Source of the DNA: Candidatus Hungatella pullicola
Lineage (GTDB): Bacteria; Bacillota; Clostridia; Lachnospirales; Lachnospiraceae
Direction of reading: 5' to 3'
Assembly: GCA_019114305.1 (NCBI GenBank)
Contig: DXFU01000040.1
Location: forward strand, 1 to 64,000
Length of the DNA: 64,000 bases
The notes below the pieces were generated by a model. That model saw only the letters and a program-made list of their open reading frames with translations. It was not told the DNA's origin and did not search any database. The position numbers and the translations under genes are program-made. This document shows, piece after piece, positions 17,419-26,600 of the stretch (position 1 is the first letter of the stretch; every line of letters starts with the position of its first letter).

Positions 17419-18242
17419 TGAAACGGATCATAAAAGGGGGACTGTTCATCCAGATTCTCTGCCTGTTTTTGGCCTTTATTATGATATTCCCCATTTTTTA
17501 CGCGGTATCTGTTTCTTTTATGGAGCAGAAAGCGGTGCTTGCGTCACCGCCTAATCTTCTTCCGCCGAAGGTAACATTTGAAAATTATGTGACAGCTTTT
17601 ACAAGAACAACCCTGGGAAGATATATGATTAACTCTTTTGTCATTGCTCTGGTCTGCAGCATCAGCCGTGTTCTTTTGGCAACCATGTGCGCGTTTCCTT
17701 TTGCTTTTATGGAATTTAAGGGAAAGAAGCTGCTGTTTATGCTTGCAGTGAGCACGATGATGATTCCTCCGGATGTTTTAATTGTTTCAAATTACGGAAT
17801 CATAAGCAAAATGGGACTGATTAATACTTATCTTGGGGTGTGCTCTGTATTTTTGGTATCAGCAGCTAATATTTTTATGCTGCGTCAGCACTTCCTGACC
17901 TTTTCCAAAAGCCTTCAGGAAGCTGCTTATATAGACGGCTGCGGAAATATCCGTTTCTTTACTAATATACTTCTGCCGGTCAGCCGGCCCGTGCTGACTA
18001 CTGTATTCCTGTCTTCTTTTGTAAGTGTCTGGAATCAGTATACATGGCCTATGCTTGTAACCAACAGAAATGAACTGCGCACCATTCAGGTAGGCATTAC
18101 CATGCTGAAGGACAGGGAATCCGCTGTATTTGGTCCGGTCATGGCAGGCGTTGTGATTGCCCTTATTCCTACTGTGCTGCTGTTTGTTCTGTTCCAGAAA
18201 AATATTGTGGCCGGTATGATGTCAGGCTCTGTAAAGGGATAG
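17418..18242 (+). CDS. Carbohydrate ABC transporter permease, UgpE/MalG type
   Basis: This is a 274-aa permease. The start at 17418 overlaps the previous stop codon; a longer frame from 17388 would extend into the upstream gene and has no reason to be used. The EAA loop reads EAAYIDGCGNIRFFTNILLP (~165), and the C-terminal NIVAGMMSGSVKG matches the usual family ending in GxxKG. It pairs with the upstream permease as the second half of the CUT1 channel. Confidence 0.9.
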   Translation: MKRIIKGGLFIQILCLFLAFIMIFPIFYAVSVSFMEQKAVLASPPNLLPPKVTFENYVTAFTRTTLGRYMINSFVIALVCSISRVLLATMCAFPFAFMEFKGKKLLFMLAVSTMMIPPDVLIVSNYGIISKMGLINTYLGVCSVFLVSAANIFMLRQHFLTFSKSLQEAAYIDGCGNIRFFTNILLPVSRPVLTTVFLSSFVSVWNQYTWPMLVTNRNELRTIQVGITMLKDRESAVFGPVMAGVVIALIPTVLLFVLFQKNIVAGMMSGSVKG

Positions 18243-18287
18243 TCAGCTGCTTTTACAAATAAAGACAAGAAAGAAAAAGGAGAAATT

Positions 18288-19679
18288 ATGAAAAAGACAA
18301 AAAGATTCGTTGCGTATGGTGTTTTGGCTGCTATGGTATTTGGAATGACTGGGTGCGGCAGCTCAGCTCCGGTGTCTGATTCGACAGCTCAGTCCCAGGA
18401 GGTAGAAGGTGCTTCAGAGTCAGGAACAGGGACTACAGAACTGACTTTCTGGCACTCTATGGACAGCGTGTTTGCTGAAATTACCGAGAAACAAGTAGAT
18501 TTGTTTAACTCTACAATTGGAGCAGAAAAGAATATTCATGTAACTCCTGTATTCCAGAACTGGCCGGGAACGGATGCCCTTACGGCAGCCATGTCTGCAG
18601 ACGATGTGGAAAATATGCCTGATGTGATTCAGCTTTACAGTGACAGTGTCAGCCTGCTGCGGGACTATGACCGGACGGTATGGGCAGAAGATTGTCTTAC
18701 AGAAGATGGAAGCTTGCAGAAAGAAGATTTTGTGCCAAGCGCAAGAGCGTCTTATTCTATTGACGGAAGAATGATCGGCGTTCCGTGGACTGCTTCCGCT
18801 CTTCTTTTATACTATAATCAGACCTATTTGGATCAGGCTGGAGTAGAAGTTCCGGAAACAATCGAGGAGATGGCTTCCATTCTCCCTGTTCTTACAGAAA
18901 AAACAGACGCTCAGTACGGCTTAAATGTAAGAGTAAATCAGTATGAGCTGGAAAACTGGATTGAAACTCAGGGACCGGAGGGAAGTGAATTTGGAAACAA
19001 TGGAAATGGCCATAACGGATATATTACAGAGCTTAGCTGTCTGACGAATGGAACCCTTGACAATTTCCTTACACAGTGGGAAAAAGTAGTGGAGAGCGGA
19101 GCCTACAAGGCTACCAAAGATTCCATGAATGAGGAATTTGCTCAGGGAATTCATGCCATGGTAATTATGACAAGCTCCAGAATCCCTACTATCAGTGAAC
19201 TGGTTGGAGACAGCTTTCAGTGGGGGGTTGCCGAGATTCCCAAGGTCTCTGCAGATGATATAGGAGGAGCCTATCCCAGTGGTTCCGGTTTATTTATGCT
19301 GGATCGGGGCGATGAGGCAAAGAAAGAAGCGGCATGGGAATTTGTACAGTTTATGGCTTCCCCTGAGGCGCAGGTTATGTGGCTGGAAGGAACCGGTTAT
19401 ACACCTGTAAACACAAAGACTCAGGAATTGGATGCATATAAGACCTCTATGGAAGAAGAGCCAAGACAGCAGGTTGCTTATGATGCTTTGATGAGAGGCG
19501 GAGAACGGGTGATTCCAGCTTTTGTTCCTAACGGAAGCACCATGGATACTGTTATAAAAGATGCGATGGTTGCGTTTGGAGAGGGCAGTACGACAAAGGA
19601 TGAAACGTTCCAGACCATTCAGGAAGGCTGCGAAAAAGCCATCAGCGATTACTACAGAGTAAACCCCATTGAGGAATAA
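18288..19679 (+). CDS. Extracellular solute-binding lipoprotein, family 1
   Basis: This is a 463-aa protein with a lipoprotein signal peptide (MKKTKRF, hydrophobic core, MTGCGSS; lipidated Cys23). A Ser/Gln/Glu-rich linker follows. The body has the family 1 sugar-binding fold: TELTFWHSM near the start, GRMIGVPWTASALLLYYNQTYLD, and EAAWEFVQFMASPEAQ. AAAAAGGAGAAATT is the ribosome site. It would bind the cassette's substrate outside the cell and pass it to the two permeases. The gene order permease-permease-binding protein is less usual than binding protein first. Confidence 0.9.
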   Translation: MKKTKRFVAYGVLAAMVFGMTGCGSSAPVSDSTAQSQEVEGASESGTGTTELTFWHSMDSVFAEITEKQVDLFNSTIGAEKNIHVTPVFQNWPGTDALTAAMSADDVENMPDVIQLYSDSVSLLRDYDRTVWAEDCLTEDGSLQKEDFVPSARASYSIDGRMIGVPWTASALLLYYNQTYLDQAGVEVPETIEEMASILPVLTEKTDAQYGLNVRVNQYELENWIETQGPEGSEFGNNGNGHNGYITELSCLTNGTLDNFLTQWEKVVESGAYKATKDSMNEEFAQGIHAMVIMTSSRIPTISELVGDSFQWGVAEIPKVSADDIGGAYPSGSGLFMLDRGDEAKKEAAWEFVQFMASPEAQVMWLEGTGYTPVNTKTQELDAYKTSMEEEPRQQVAYDALMRGGERVIPAFVPNGSTMDTVIKDAMVAFGEGSTTKDETFQTIQEGCEKAISDYYRVNPIEE

Positions 19680-19681
19680 AA

Positions 19682-20623
19682 ATGGGAGAAGAGAGGAAAA
19701 AAATCATTATTGACTGTGATCCCAGCGCAGATGACGCTTTAGGAATCATGTTGGCATTGGCGTCAGACGAGCTGGAAGTAGTGGGCATTACTTCTGTATT
19801 TGGAGTATGTCCCATTGAGCAGAGTACGGAAAATGCGATGAGAATTTTAAAACTGGAAGGAAGAGAGGAGATCCCGGTGGCCAAGGGTGCCGCCGGGCCT
19901 CTCTCTGGTTTCATAAAATTCGATCATCTATATGGCGGAGCCGATGGAATGTCAGAAACCGGAATTCCCCAATCCGGCCTTTCGCCGGTTAAGGCGAAAG
20001 CAACAGAATGGCTGAGAGAAAAGATAGAAGTGTGTGCCGGAGAAATTACTATCCTTTCTACCGGACCTATGACAAATCTGGCCGGTCTGCTGACAGAATA
20101 TCCTTCTGTGAGAGAAAAGATATGCCGGATACTTACCATATCCGGTTCTTATGGGGTCAGACCAGACAAAAGAGGCTGGAATCCCAGACCTTCATGGAAT
20201 GTATTGGCAGATCCTCAGGCCGCGTCCGTGGTAATGGAATCGGGAGTTTTCATTCAGGCAGCTGGATTTGACGTCACCGGTCTGCTGTCCAACCATATGA
20301 CAGAGAAAATTTTAGAAAAGGGGAGGAAAGATTCTCCACGGTTTCAGTTCTTTCAAAAAGCGGTAGAGTATAATCTGAGAAACGGACTGGAACCTTTCAG
20401 CCTGCTGGTAGATTCTATGGCTGTCGTTATGGCAGTTTTACCGGATGCCTTTGAGTTTATGGAAGGAAAAGCAGTGGTAGAAACAGAGGGAACCTGGATG
20501 AAAGGTCAAACCTTATTTGGGACAAAGGGATATCTGGATGGTTCCCGGTCAAGGGTTCGGGCAGCGTACAGCCTGGATAAAGAAAAAATAACAAATTTAT
20601 TAATAGAAAGGCTCTTTTTATGA
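19682..20623 (+). CDS. Nucleoside-hydrolase-family protein (IunH-like, altered active site)
   Basis: This is a 313-aa protein. The calcium-binding N-terminus is kept: IIIDCDPSADDAL (D11, D13, D17, D18), matching the family DTDPGxDDA. GPMTNLA and the NVLADPQAA segment are also present. Family nucleoside hydrolases cut the N-glycosidic bond of ribonucleosides. Two deviations are visible: the usual HDP motif in the C-terminal part reads VDSMAV, with the His that assists the leaving base replaced by Val, and the usual GGA after the central strand reads SGS. The substrate may therefore not be a standard inosine/uridine nucleoside. It starts 2 bp after the binding-protein gene and overlaps the next gene by 4 bp. 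Confidence 0.85.
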   Translation: MGEERKKIIIDCDPSADDALGIMLALASDELEVVGITSVFGVCPIEQSTENAMRILKLEGREEIPVAKGAAGPLSGFIKFDHLYGGADGMSETGIPQSGLSPVKAKATEWLREKIEVCAGEITILSTGPMTNLAGLLTEYPSVREKICRILTISGSYGVRPDKRGWNPRPSWNVLADPQAASVVMESGVFIQAAGFDVTGLLSNHMTEKILEKGRKDSPRFQFFQKAVEYNLRNGLEPFSLLVDSMAVVMAVLPDAFEFMEGKAVVETEGTWMKGQTLFGTKGYLDGSRSRVRAAYSLDKEKITNLLIERLFL

Positions 20624-21510
20624 AATTATCCACTTCCACAAACCTGGTTTTTGAACGGCCAGATCATACTATTTTCCCTATGACCGAGATGATGAAAATT
20701 GCAAAAACGGCTGGTTTTCAGGAGTTTGATCTGAACTTTTATGACTGGTCCCTTCCGCATTCTCCTTTCCTTACGGACAAATGGAGGTCATGGATTGAGG
20801 AAATCGCAGAGGAAAAAGAACGTCTGGGAGTTTCTTTTGGACAATGCCATGCCTATACATATAATTTTCTAGACCCGTGTATGACCAGTGAGGAAAAGGA
20901 GCGCCATGAAATGCTGGTGCTTCGGTCCTTGGAGTGCAGCGCCATTGTGGGGGCCACTGTGTGTGTCACTCATCCAGATACGGATTTTACCGCAATAAGC
21001 CAGGGGAAATGTTCGAAAGAGAAAAATTTGGAATATTTTAAGAGACTGATTGAGAAGGCCGGCGCATTTGAGATGGAACTGGCTATTGAGAATATGTGCG
21101 ATATTACCATAGCTCCACGGAGAAAGTACTGTGCTTATCCAGAAGAGCTGGCTGATTTGCTGGATACGCTGTCGGATAAGAGAATTGGGGCCTGTTGGGA
21201 CTTTGAACATGCGGACATTATGCAGCAGAATCAAAGACAGTCCCTCCTTCTTTTAAAGGACCATTTGAAAGCAACTCATGTTTCAGATACTCACAGCGCT
21301 ACAGATCCTGACTTAATGCACGTAATGCCTTTGTTTGGAAAAATAGACTGGAAGGAAGCTGTGGAAACATTAAAAGAAATTAATTACCAGGGCTCCTTCA
21401 GTTTTGAAGTAAACAATTACGGCAACTACTTTCCAGATGAACTGCTGCCTACAGCATTGGAGTTTGCCTACAAAATCGGGCAGTACCTGATGGAACTTGG
21501 CGACAAATAA
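20620..21510 (+). CDS. Sugar phosphate isomerase/epimerase, xylose-isomerase-like TIM barrel
   Basis: This is a 296-aa protein of the AP-endonuclease-2/xylose-isomerase-like TIM barrel family. Candidate metal ligands are E in LAIENM, D and H in CWDFEHAD, H in ATHVSDTH, and E in FSFEVNNYG near the end. Members isomerise or epimerise sugars or inositols. Its ATG overlaps the stop of the nucleoside-hydrolase gene (ATGA), so the two are translationally coupled. Read together, the pathway would be import, glycosidic cleavage, isomerisation and dephosphorylation. The compound itself is unknown. Confidence 0.85.
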   Translation: MKLSTSTNLVFERPDHTIFPMTEMMKIAKTAGFQEFDLNFYDWSLPHSPFLTDKWRSWIEEIAEEKERLGVSFGQCHAYTYNFLDPCMTSEEKERHEMLVLRSLECSAIVGATVCVTHPDTDFTAISQGKCSKEKNLEYFKRLIEKAGAFEMELAIENMCDITIAPRRKYCAYPEELADLLDTLSDKRIGACWDFEHADIMQQNQRQSLLLLKDHLKATHVSDTHSATDPDLMHVMPLFGKIDWKEAVETLKEINYQGSFSFEVNNYGNYFPDELLPTALEFAYKIGQYLMELGDK

Positions 21511-21512
21511 AT

Positions 21513-21573
21513 AAAAAGCGATACAGATGAGAGGATAGAAAAACTATACTTCAAAATCTGTACCGCTTTTTTT
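21513..21573. terminator. Bidirectional terminator between the catabolic cassette and the MATE gene
   Basis: Arms AAAAAGCGATACAGAT (21513-21528) and ATCTGTACCGCTTTTT (21556-21571) pair with a single A·C mismatch. T-runs lie on both outer sides, which suits the two convergent genes. Confidence 0.9.
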
Positions 21574-21580
21574 GGCTTTT

Positions 21581-22975
21581 CTATTTCTTTCTGAAAGAAA
21601 TAGGAGGAAGGCGGTGGCGTTTCAGCCGGCTGAACCAGTTAAAGTAGAAGAAGAACAGCACGGAGGTAATGGTCCAGGTGAGAGGATAACTGAATATTAC
21701 AGTCTGAATAACTGGATTTAAAGGAACCGCGATCCAGATCCAGAGAACACGAAGAGCACATACCCCCAGACTGACAATAATCATAGGAATCCAGCAGTCC
21801 CCAACACCTCGAAGAGCGCCGGAATAAATTTCAATACATACATAAGTAATAAAGGTTGGAACCAGATACCGGAGAATTTCGGTTCCTTTTTGGATTACAG
21901 CCTGATCCGTGGTGAAAAGCAGATAAACATAGCTGCCTCCCAGATAAAGAACCGTGCTTAAAAGGATTGTGGAGATAAAACTCATAGCCATGCAGACATG
22001 AAGTCCTTTGTAAACCCTGTCCTTTTTTCCCGCGCCGTAATTCTGTCCTACAAAGGTTGTAATGGAGATACCAAAGGCATTGAGAATCATCCAGAATACG
22101 CTGTCAATTTTTCCATAGGCTGTCCAGGCGGCGATGGTATCCGTACCCAGAGAATTTACGCTGGCTTGGATAATAATATTGGATATAGAATACATAACAG
22201 ACTGAAGGCCGGCAGGAAAACCAATGCGAACAATTCGTTTTACCATTCTGGGATCAATAGCCAATGCTTTCAGATCCAGATGATAGGATTCTCTGGTGCG
22301 CATCAGCACAAAAAGAACCAGAAAAGCGCTGACATACTGAGAAATAATGGTGGCGATGGCTGCGCCTTTTACACCCATGTGAAAGACCAGAACGAATAAA
22401 AGATCCAGGACAATATTGGTAAAGCAGCTGGCAATAAGGAAATATAAAGGCCTTTTGGAGTCTCCGATGGCTCTCAAAATCCCCGCTCCCATATTGTAGA
22501 TAAGATTGCCGATCAGCCCCAGAAAATAGATCCTCATATAGAGGACCGCATAGTCCAGAATCTCATCAGGCGTTCCCATGGCAGTGAGGGCAAAGGGAGC
22601 TATGGCGATTCCAATGATCATAAGTACAATTGCTCCCAATATGGAAAAAGCAATAGCCGTATGAACTGCCCGGCTTACCTTTTTTCCGTATTTCGCCCCG
22701 TAATACTGGGAGATAATGACCGTAGCGCCGGAGGAAAGGCCTACGAAAAAGCCTACCAGAAGATTGATAATGGTAGCGGTAGGCCCGCCTACGGCTGCCA
22801 GAGCTTCCTTTCCCACAAAACGGCCTACAATAACAGCGTCAGCAGTATTGTACAGCTGCTGGAAGAAGGTTCCAAACAGAATGGGAAAGAAAAACAGAAG
22901 AAGCTGCTGCCAGATGACTCCTTCTGTAATTTTGTTGTGCTCCATTGCACTGATTGATTGTGTGTTCTTAGTCAT
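21581..22975 (-). CDS. MATE-family multidrug/cation efflux protein
   Basis: This is a 464-aa integral membrane protein with about twelve hydrophobic spans in two similar halves. MATE features are FFPILFGTFFQQLYNTADAVIVGRFVG near the N-terminus, GGPTATI, GAGILRAIGDSKRPL and, in the second half, FGISITTFVGQNYGAGKKDR and SGALRGVGDC. It expels drugs or metabolites using Na+ or H+ gradients. GAGGGATTTATC lies before the ATG. Its own promoter is in the 95-bp gap behind the upstream membrane gene, inside an inverted repeat. Confidence 0.93.
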   Translation of the reverse strand: MTKNTQSISAMEHNKITEGVIWQQLLLFFFPILFGTFFQQLYNTADAVIVGRFVGKEALAAVGGPTATIINLLVGFFVGLSSGATVIISQYYGAKYGKKVSRAVHTAIAFSILGAIVLMIIGIAIAPFALTAMGTPDEILDYAVLYMRIYFLGLIGNLIYNMGAGILRAIGDSKRPLYFLIASCFTNIVLDLLFVLVFHMGVKGAAIATIISQYVSAFLVLFVLMRTRESYHLDLKALAIDPRMVKRIVRIGFPAGLQSVMYSISNIIIQASVNSLGTDTIAAWTAYGKIDSVFWMILNAFGISITTFVGQNYGAGKKDRVYKGLHVCMAMSFISTILLSTVLYLGGSYVYLLFTTDQAVIQKGTEILRYLVPTFITYVCIEIYSGALRGVGDCWIPMIIVSLGVCALRVLWIWIAVPLNPVIQTVIFSYPLTWTITSVLFFFYFNWFSRLKRHRLPPISFRKK

Positions 22976-22978
22976 GAT

Positions 22979-23042
22979 AAATCCCTCGTATGTATGGTAG
23001 TTTATGTAATCTCATTATACAGTGAGGGATTTAAAAATACAA
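22979..23042 (-). promoter_or_regulatory. Promoter of the MATE gene flanked by an inverted repeat
   Basis: On the minus strand there is a -35 TTGTAT (23042-23037), a 17-bp spacer and a -10 TATAAT (23019-23014). AAATCCCTC (22979-22987) and its exact inverse GAGGGATTT (23024-23032) flank the -10, one copy in the promoter spacer and the other at the ribosome site. A repressor could bind both copies, or a longer transcript could fold to hide the ribosome site. Confidence 0.6.
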
Positions 23043-23070
23043 TGGGTGGAAAGTAAAAATGCCCTTTCTT

Positions 23071-23508
23071 TTATTGCGTATTGACAGCCTTTTTAAGAGC
23101 CTGGTCAACAGCCTGAATAAGAACGGAGGAAGTAAAGCGGGTTTCGTCAGAATAGGTAAGATTTTCCGTAGACTGGGTGGAGACAATCTGCTGAGCCAGG
23201 TTTTCCATGGAAGGCTGCATTAATGGATACATGGTAGTTACAGCTTCTGACAGAGGGGCCAGGGTTACAGACGTAATCTGATGGGAGTCCACGCATACTT
23301 CTACATTGGCCTCCTGGCCGCCCAGAATAATGGAGGCGGTATAGATGCCGGGAACAAAGCGGGCCTCATGGGAAGCGGCGGCCTTTTCCCTTCCAGGCCG
23401 GAACATAATCAGAAAAAGTGTGATAAGCAGAAGGCCGAGACCTACAAATATGGCTGTATATATAATCTCCTTCATCCGCAGTACCACAATCTTTGTTTTG
23501 GAGCTCAT
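23071..23508 (-). CDS. Small membrane-anchored protein with FMN_bind-like domain
   Basis: This is a 145-aa protein. One transmembrane helix lies at about residues 14-38 (IYTAIFVGLGLLLITLFLIMF). The outer domain reads FVPGIYTASIILGGQEANVEVCVDSHQITSVTL, then ends TRFTSSVLIQAVDQALKKA. This matches the outline of FMN_bind domains (the RnfG/NqrC fold), which end SGATxTSxAxxxAVxxAL. The SGAT flavinylation motif is not preserved (TRFTSS), so covalent FMN is uncertain. It is divergent from addB and upstream of the MATE gene. Its role is unknown. Confidence 0.6.
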   Translation of the reverse strand: MSSKTKIVVLRMKEIIYTAIFVGLGLLLITLFLIMFRPGREKAAASHEARFVPGIYTASIILGGQEANVEVCVDSHQITSVTLAPLSEAVTTMYPLMQPSMENLAQQIVSTQSTENLTYSDETRFTSSVLIQAVDQALKKAVNTQ

Positions 23509-23541
23509 AATAAGACCTCCGGACAGTTTTGTTATAATGTA

Positions 23542-23570
23542 TTAAGAGAAGAGGAGATTTATGTTATAAT
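23542..23570 (+). promoter_or_regulatory. Probable promoter of addBA
   Basis: TTAAGA (23542-23547), a 17-bp spacer and TATAAT (23565-23570) lie 40 bp before the addB start. A second TATAAT at 23533-23538 lacks a good -35. Confidence 0.55.
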
Positions 23571-23610
23571 TGGTTCAGCGAAAAGTAAGAGAGTTAAAGG
23601 AGAATGACAG

Positions 23611-26600
23611 ATGTCCCTTCAGTTTATACTTGGCGGTTCCGGTTCAGGAAAAACCCACCGTCTTTATACTTCACTGATACAGGAGTCAATAAAACGGCCG
23701 GAAGACCGTTTTATTGTTCTGGTTCCGGAGCAGTTTACCATGCAGACTCAAAAAGAGATTGTAACTCTCCATCCCAGACATGGAGTGAGTAATATTGATA
23801 TTGTCAGCTTTCAGCGTCTGGCCTTTCGGATTTTTGAGGAATTATCCGTGAAAAATCCGTCTGTGCTGGATGATATGGGAAAGGCTATGGTCCTTCGCAA
23901 GGTAGCTGCAAAAGAAAAGAAGAATTTGGTATTATATAAGGATCATTTTGCTCAGAATGGATTTATCGCTCAGATGAAGTCCATGCTGTCTGAGCTTTAT
24001 CAGTACGGAATTACCCCCGACAGGCTGAAAGAGCAGATCCCCCTTGCTCAGGGTGCTTTGCTGAAGCAGAAGCTTCAGGATATAACTGTGCTGTATGAAG
24101 CGTTCCGAAACTACATCCAGGATAAATATATCACCACAGAGGAAATTCTGGATGTGCTTTGCAGAGTGCTACCTGATTCCAGATATATGAGAAATGCTGT
24201 AGTAACTCTGGACGGCTTTACCGGTTTTACGCCGGTTCAATACCGTCTTATTGAACTGTTTCTCAAAATGTGCAGGCAAGTTACCGTTACCGTTACCATA
24301 GACCCATCCCTTCCCATGGGAAGAAGCGGTCAGGTGCAGGAGCTTTTCTATATGAGCCGGCAGATGATCAGCCGCTTGAATCAGCTGGCTGCGGATACCA
24401 ATACCTCAAGAGAAAAAGATCTGTTTTTAACCGCCCATCCCTCACCCAGAGCAGAGAAAAGCAAAGATTCCCAAAGTCTTGATTTTCTGGAACAGAATCT
24501 TTACCGGTTTCGGGGAAAAACATGGAAGGAAGTTCCTTCTTCCATTGAATTGAGACAATATGAAATGCCTTCCAAAGAGACGGCCGAAGTCCTTCATTCT
24601 ATAGAAGAAGCAGTGCAAAGAGAGGGGTTAAGATACCGGGATATGGCTGTAATTACGGGAGATCTTGGAACTTACGGAAGGGAGCTGGCCCGGCAGTTTG
24701 AGGATTGGGGAATTCCTTACTTTCTTGATGATAAAAAGAGCATCCTGAAAAACCCTATGGTAGAGCTGATCCGTTCCGCTTTGGAGATCATTCAGAAGGA
24801 TTTTTCTTATGAGAGCGTATTCCGTTATCTGAGAACGGGCCTGGTGCTGGAATTAAGTCAGGGAGAGCAGCTGGACCGTCTGGAGAACTATGTCATTGCG
24901 CTGGGAATTCGTGGATTGAAACGATGGGATCAAACCTGGGAAAGCTGGTACCGGGGGGGGAAGGACTTGAATCTGGAGGAAATGAATCATCTGAGGGAGG
25001 ATATTTTAGGTCCCTTAAGGCAGTTTTATCAGGATTTCTGCCAGGATCGGGCTACTGTACGGACTATGACGGCAGCTGTTGCGGGTCTTCTTACCAGCCT
25101 TGATATAGAGAGAAAGATGAAAGAGTACCAGGCTTATTTTGAAAACCGGAAAGAATATGGGATGGCAAAAGAATACAGCCAGGTCTACGGTTTGGTGATG
25201 GATCTTTTTGATCGTCTGGTAAGTCTTCTGGGAGAGGAGGCCATAGGAAGGAAGGAGTATGCCCAGATTCTGGATGCAGGATTTTCTGAAGTAAAGGTGG
25301 GGGTAATTCCGGCCACGGTGGATCGAGTGGTAGTGGGAGATATTACCAGAACTCGTCTGGATCATATAAAGATTCTGTTTTTTGTGGGAGTGAACGATGG
25401 AATTGTGCCGGTAAAAAAGGAGAATGGAAGCCTGTTTACAGACAGAGAGAGAGAATTTCTGGAAAGCAATTCGGTAGAACTGGCTCCAACTGTGCGGGAA
25501 GAAAGTTTCCGCCAGAGATTTTATCTGTATCTGGCTCTGACAAAGCCGGAGCAGAAACTGATTCTTTCCTGTTCCGCATCTGATTCTCAGGGTAAGGCAC
25601 TAAGGCCGTCAACGTTGATGAATGAGATGAGAAAGCTGTTTCCAGGCCTCTCTTTGAAACCCTGCGGTCCACAGGGAGAATATCCTCTTTCCCTGCCTGA
25701 GGCCAAGAGACGGCTTACGGAAGGGCTAAGGGAATGGGGGGAAGGAAAGACAGATCTTAAGTTTCTTCAGCTCTATAAAAACTTTGCCCTTCTGGAAGGA
25801 AAAAAAGAACAGCTTCACCAGCTGGTAGATGCTGCATTTTACAGTTATGTGAAGAAAGGAATTGGGAAGGCGGCCGCCAAGGCGCTCTATGGTTCTGTTT
25901 TAAGCGGCAGCGTGACCCGGCTGGAACAGTATGCTTCCTGCGCTTACGCTCATTTTCTGTCCTATGGACTGGAACTGATGGAAAGGCAGGAGTTTCAGCT
26001 GGCGGCTGTTGACATGGGAAATCTTTTTCATAATTCTATTGACCTTTGCTTTCAGCGTATGAGAGAAGAGGGGAGGGATTGGAGAAATCTTGGAGAGGAG
26101 GAACGAAAAGAGCTGGTTCATCAGTGTGTGACTCACGTAACCGAGGAATACGGAAATACTATTTTAAAAAGTTCCGCCAGAAATTCGTATCTTGCCGCCA
26201 GAGTGGAGAAGATTACTGACAGAACCATATGGGCTCTGGCAGAGCAGCTGAAAAAGGGAGACTTTGTTCCGGTAGGGTTTGAGGTGTCTTTTTCTGCCGC
26301 GGATAATCTGAAAGCAATGAAGATTCCCCTCTCTCCTTCCCAAGCTCTTCACCTGAGAGGACGAATAGACCGGATGGATGTGTGTCAAGATGAAGATAAG
26401 CTCTATGTAAAGATTATTGATTATAAGTCGGGAGGAACAGCCTTTGATCTGACGGCTCTTTATTATGGAATTCAGCTTCAGCTGGTGGTTTATATGGATG
26501 CGGCATTGGAAATGGAAGAGAGGAGAAACCCCAATAAAGAAGTGATTCCAGCCGGTATTTTTTATTACAATATCGGTGATCCCATAGTAGACCGGGAAGA

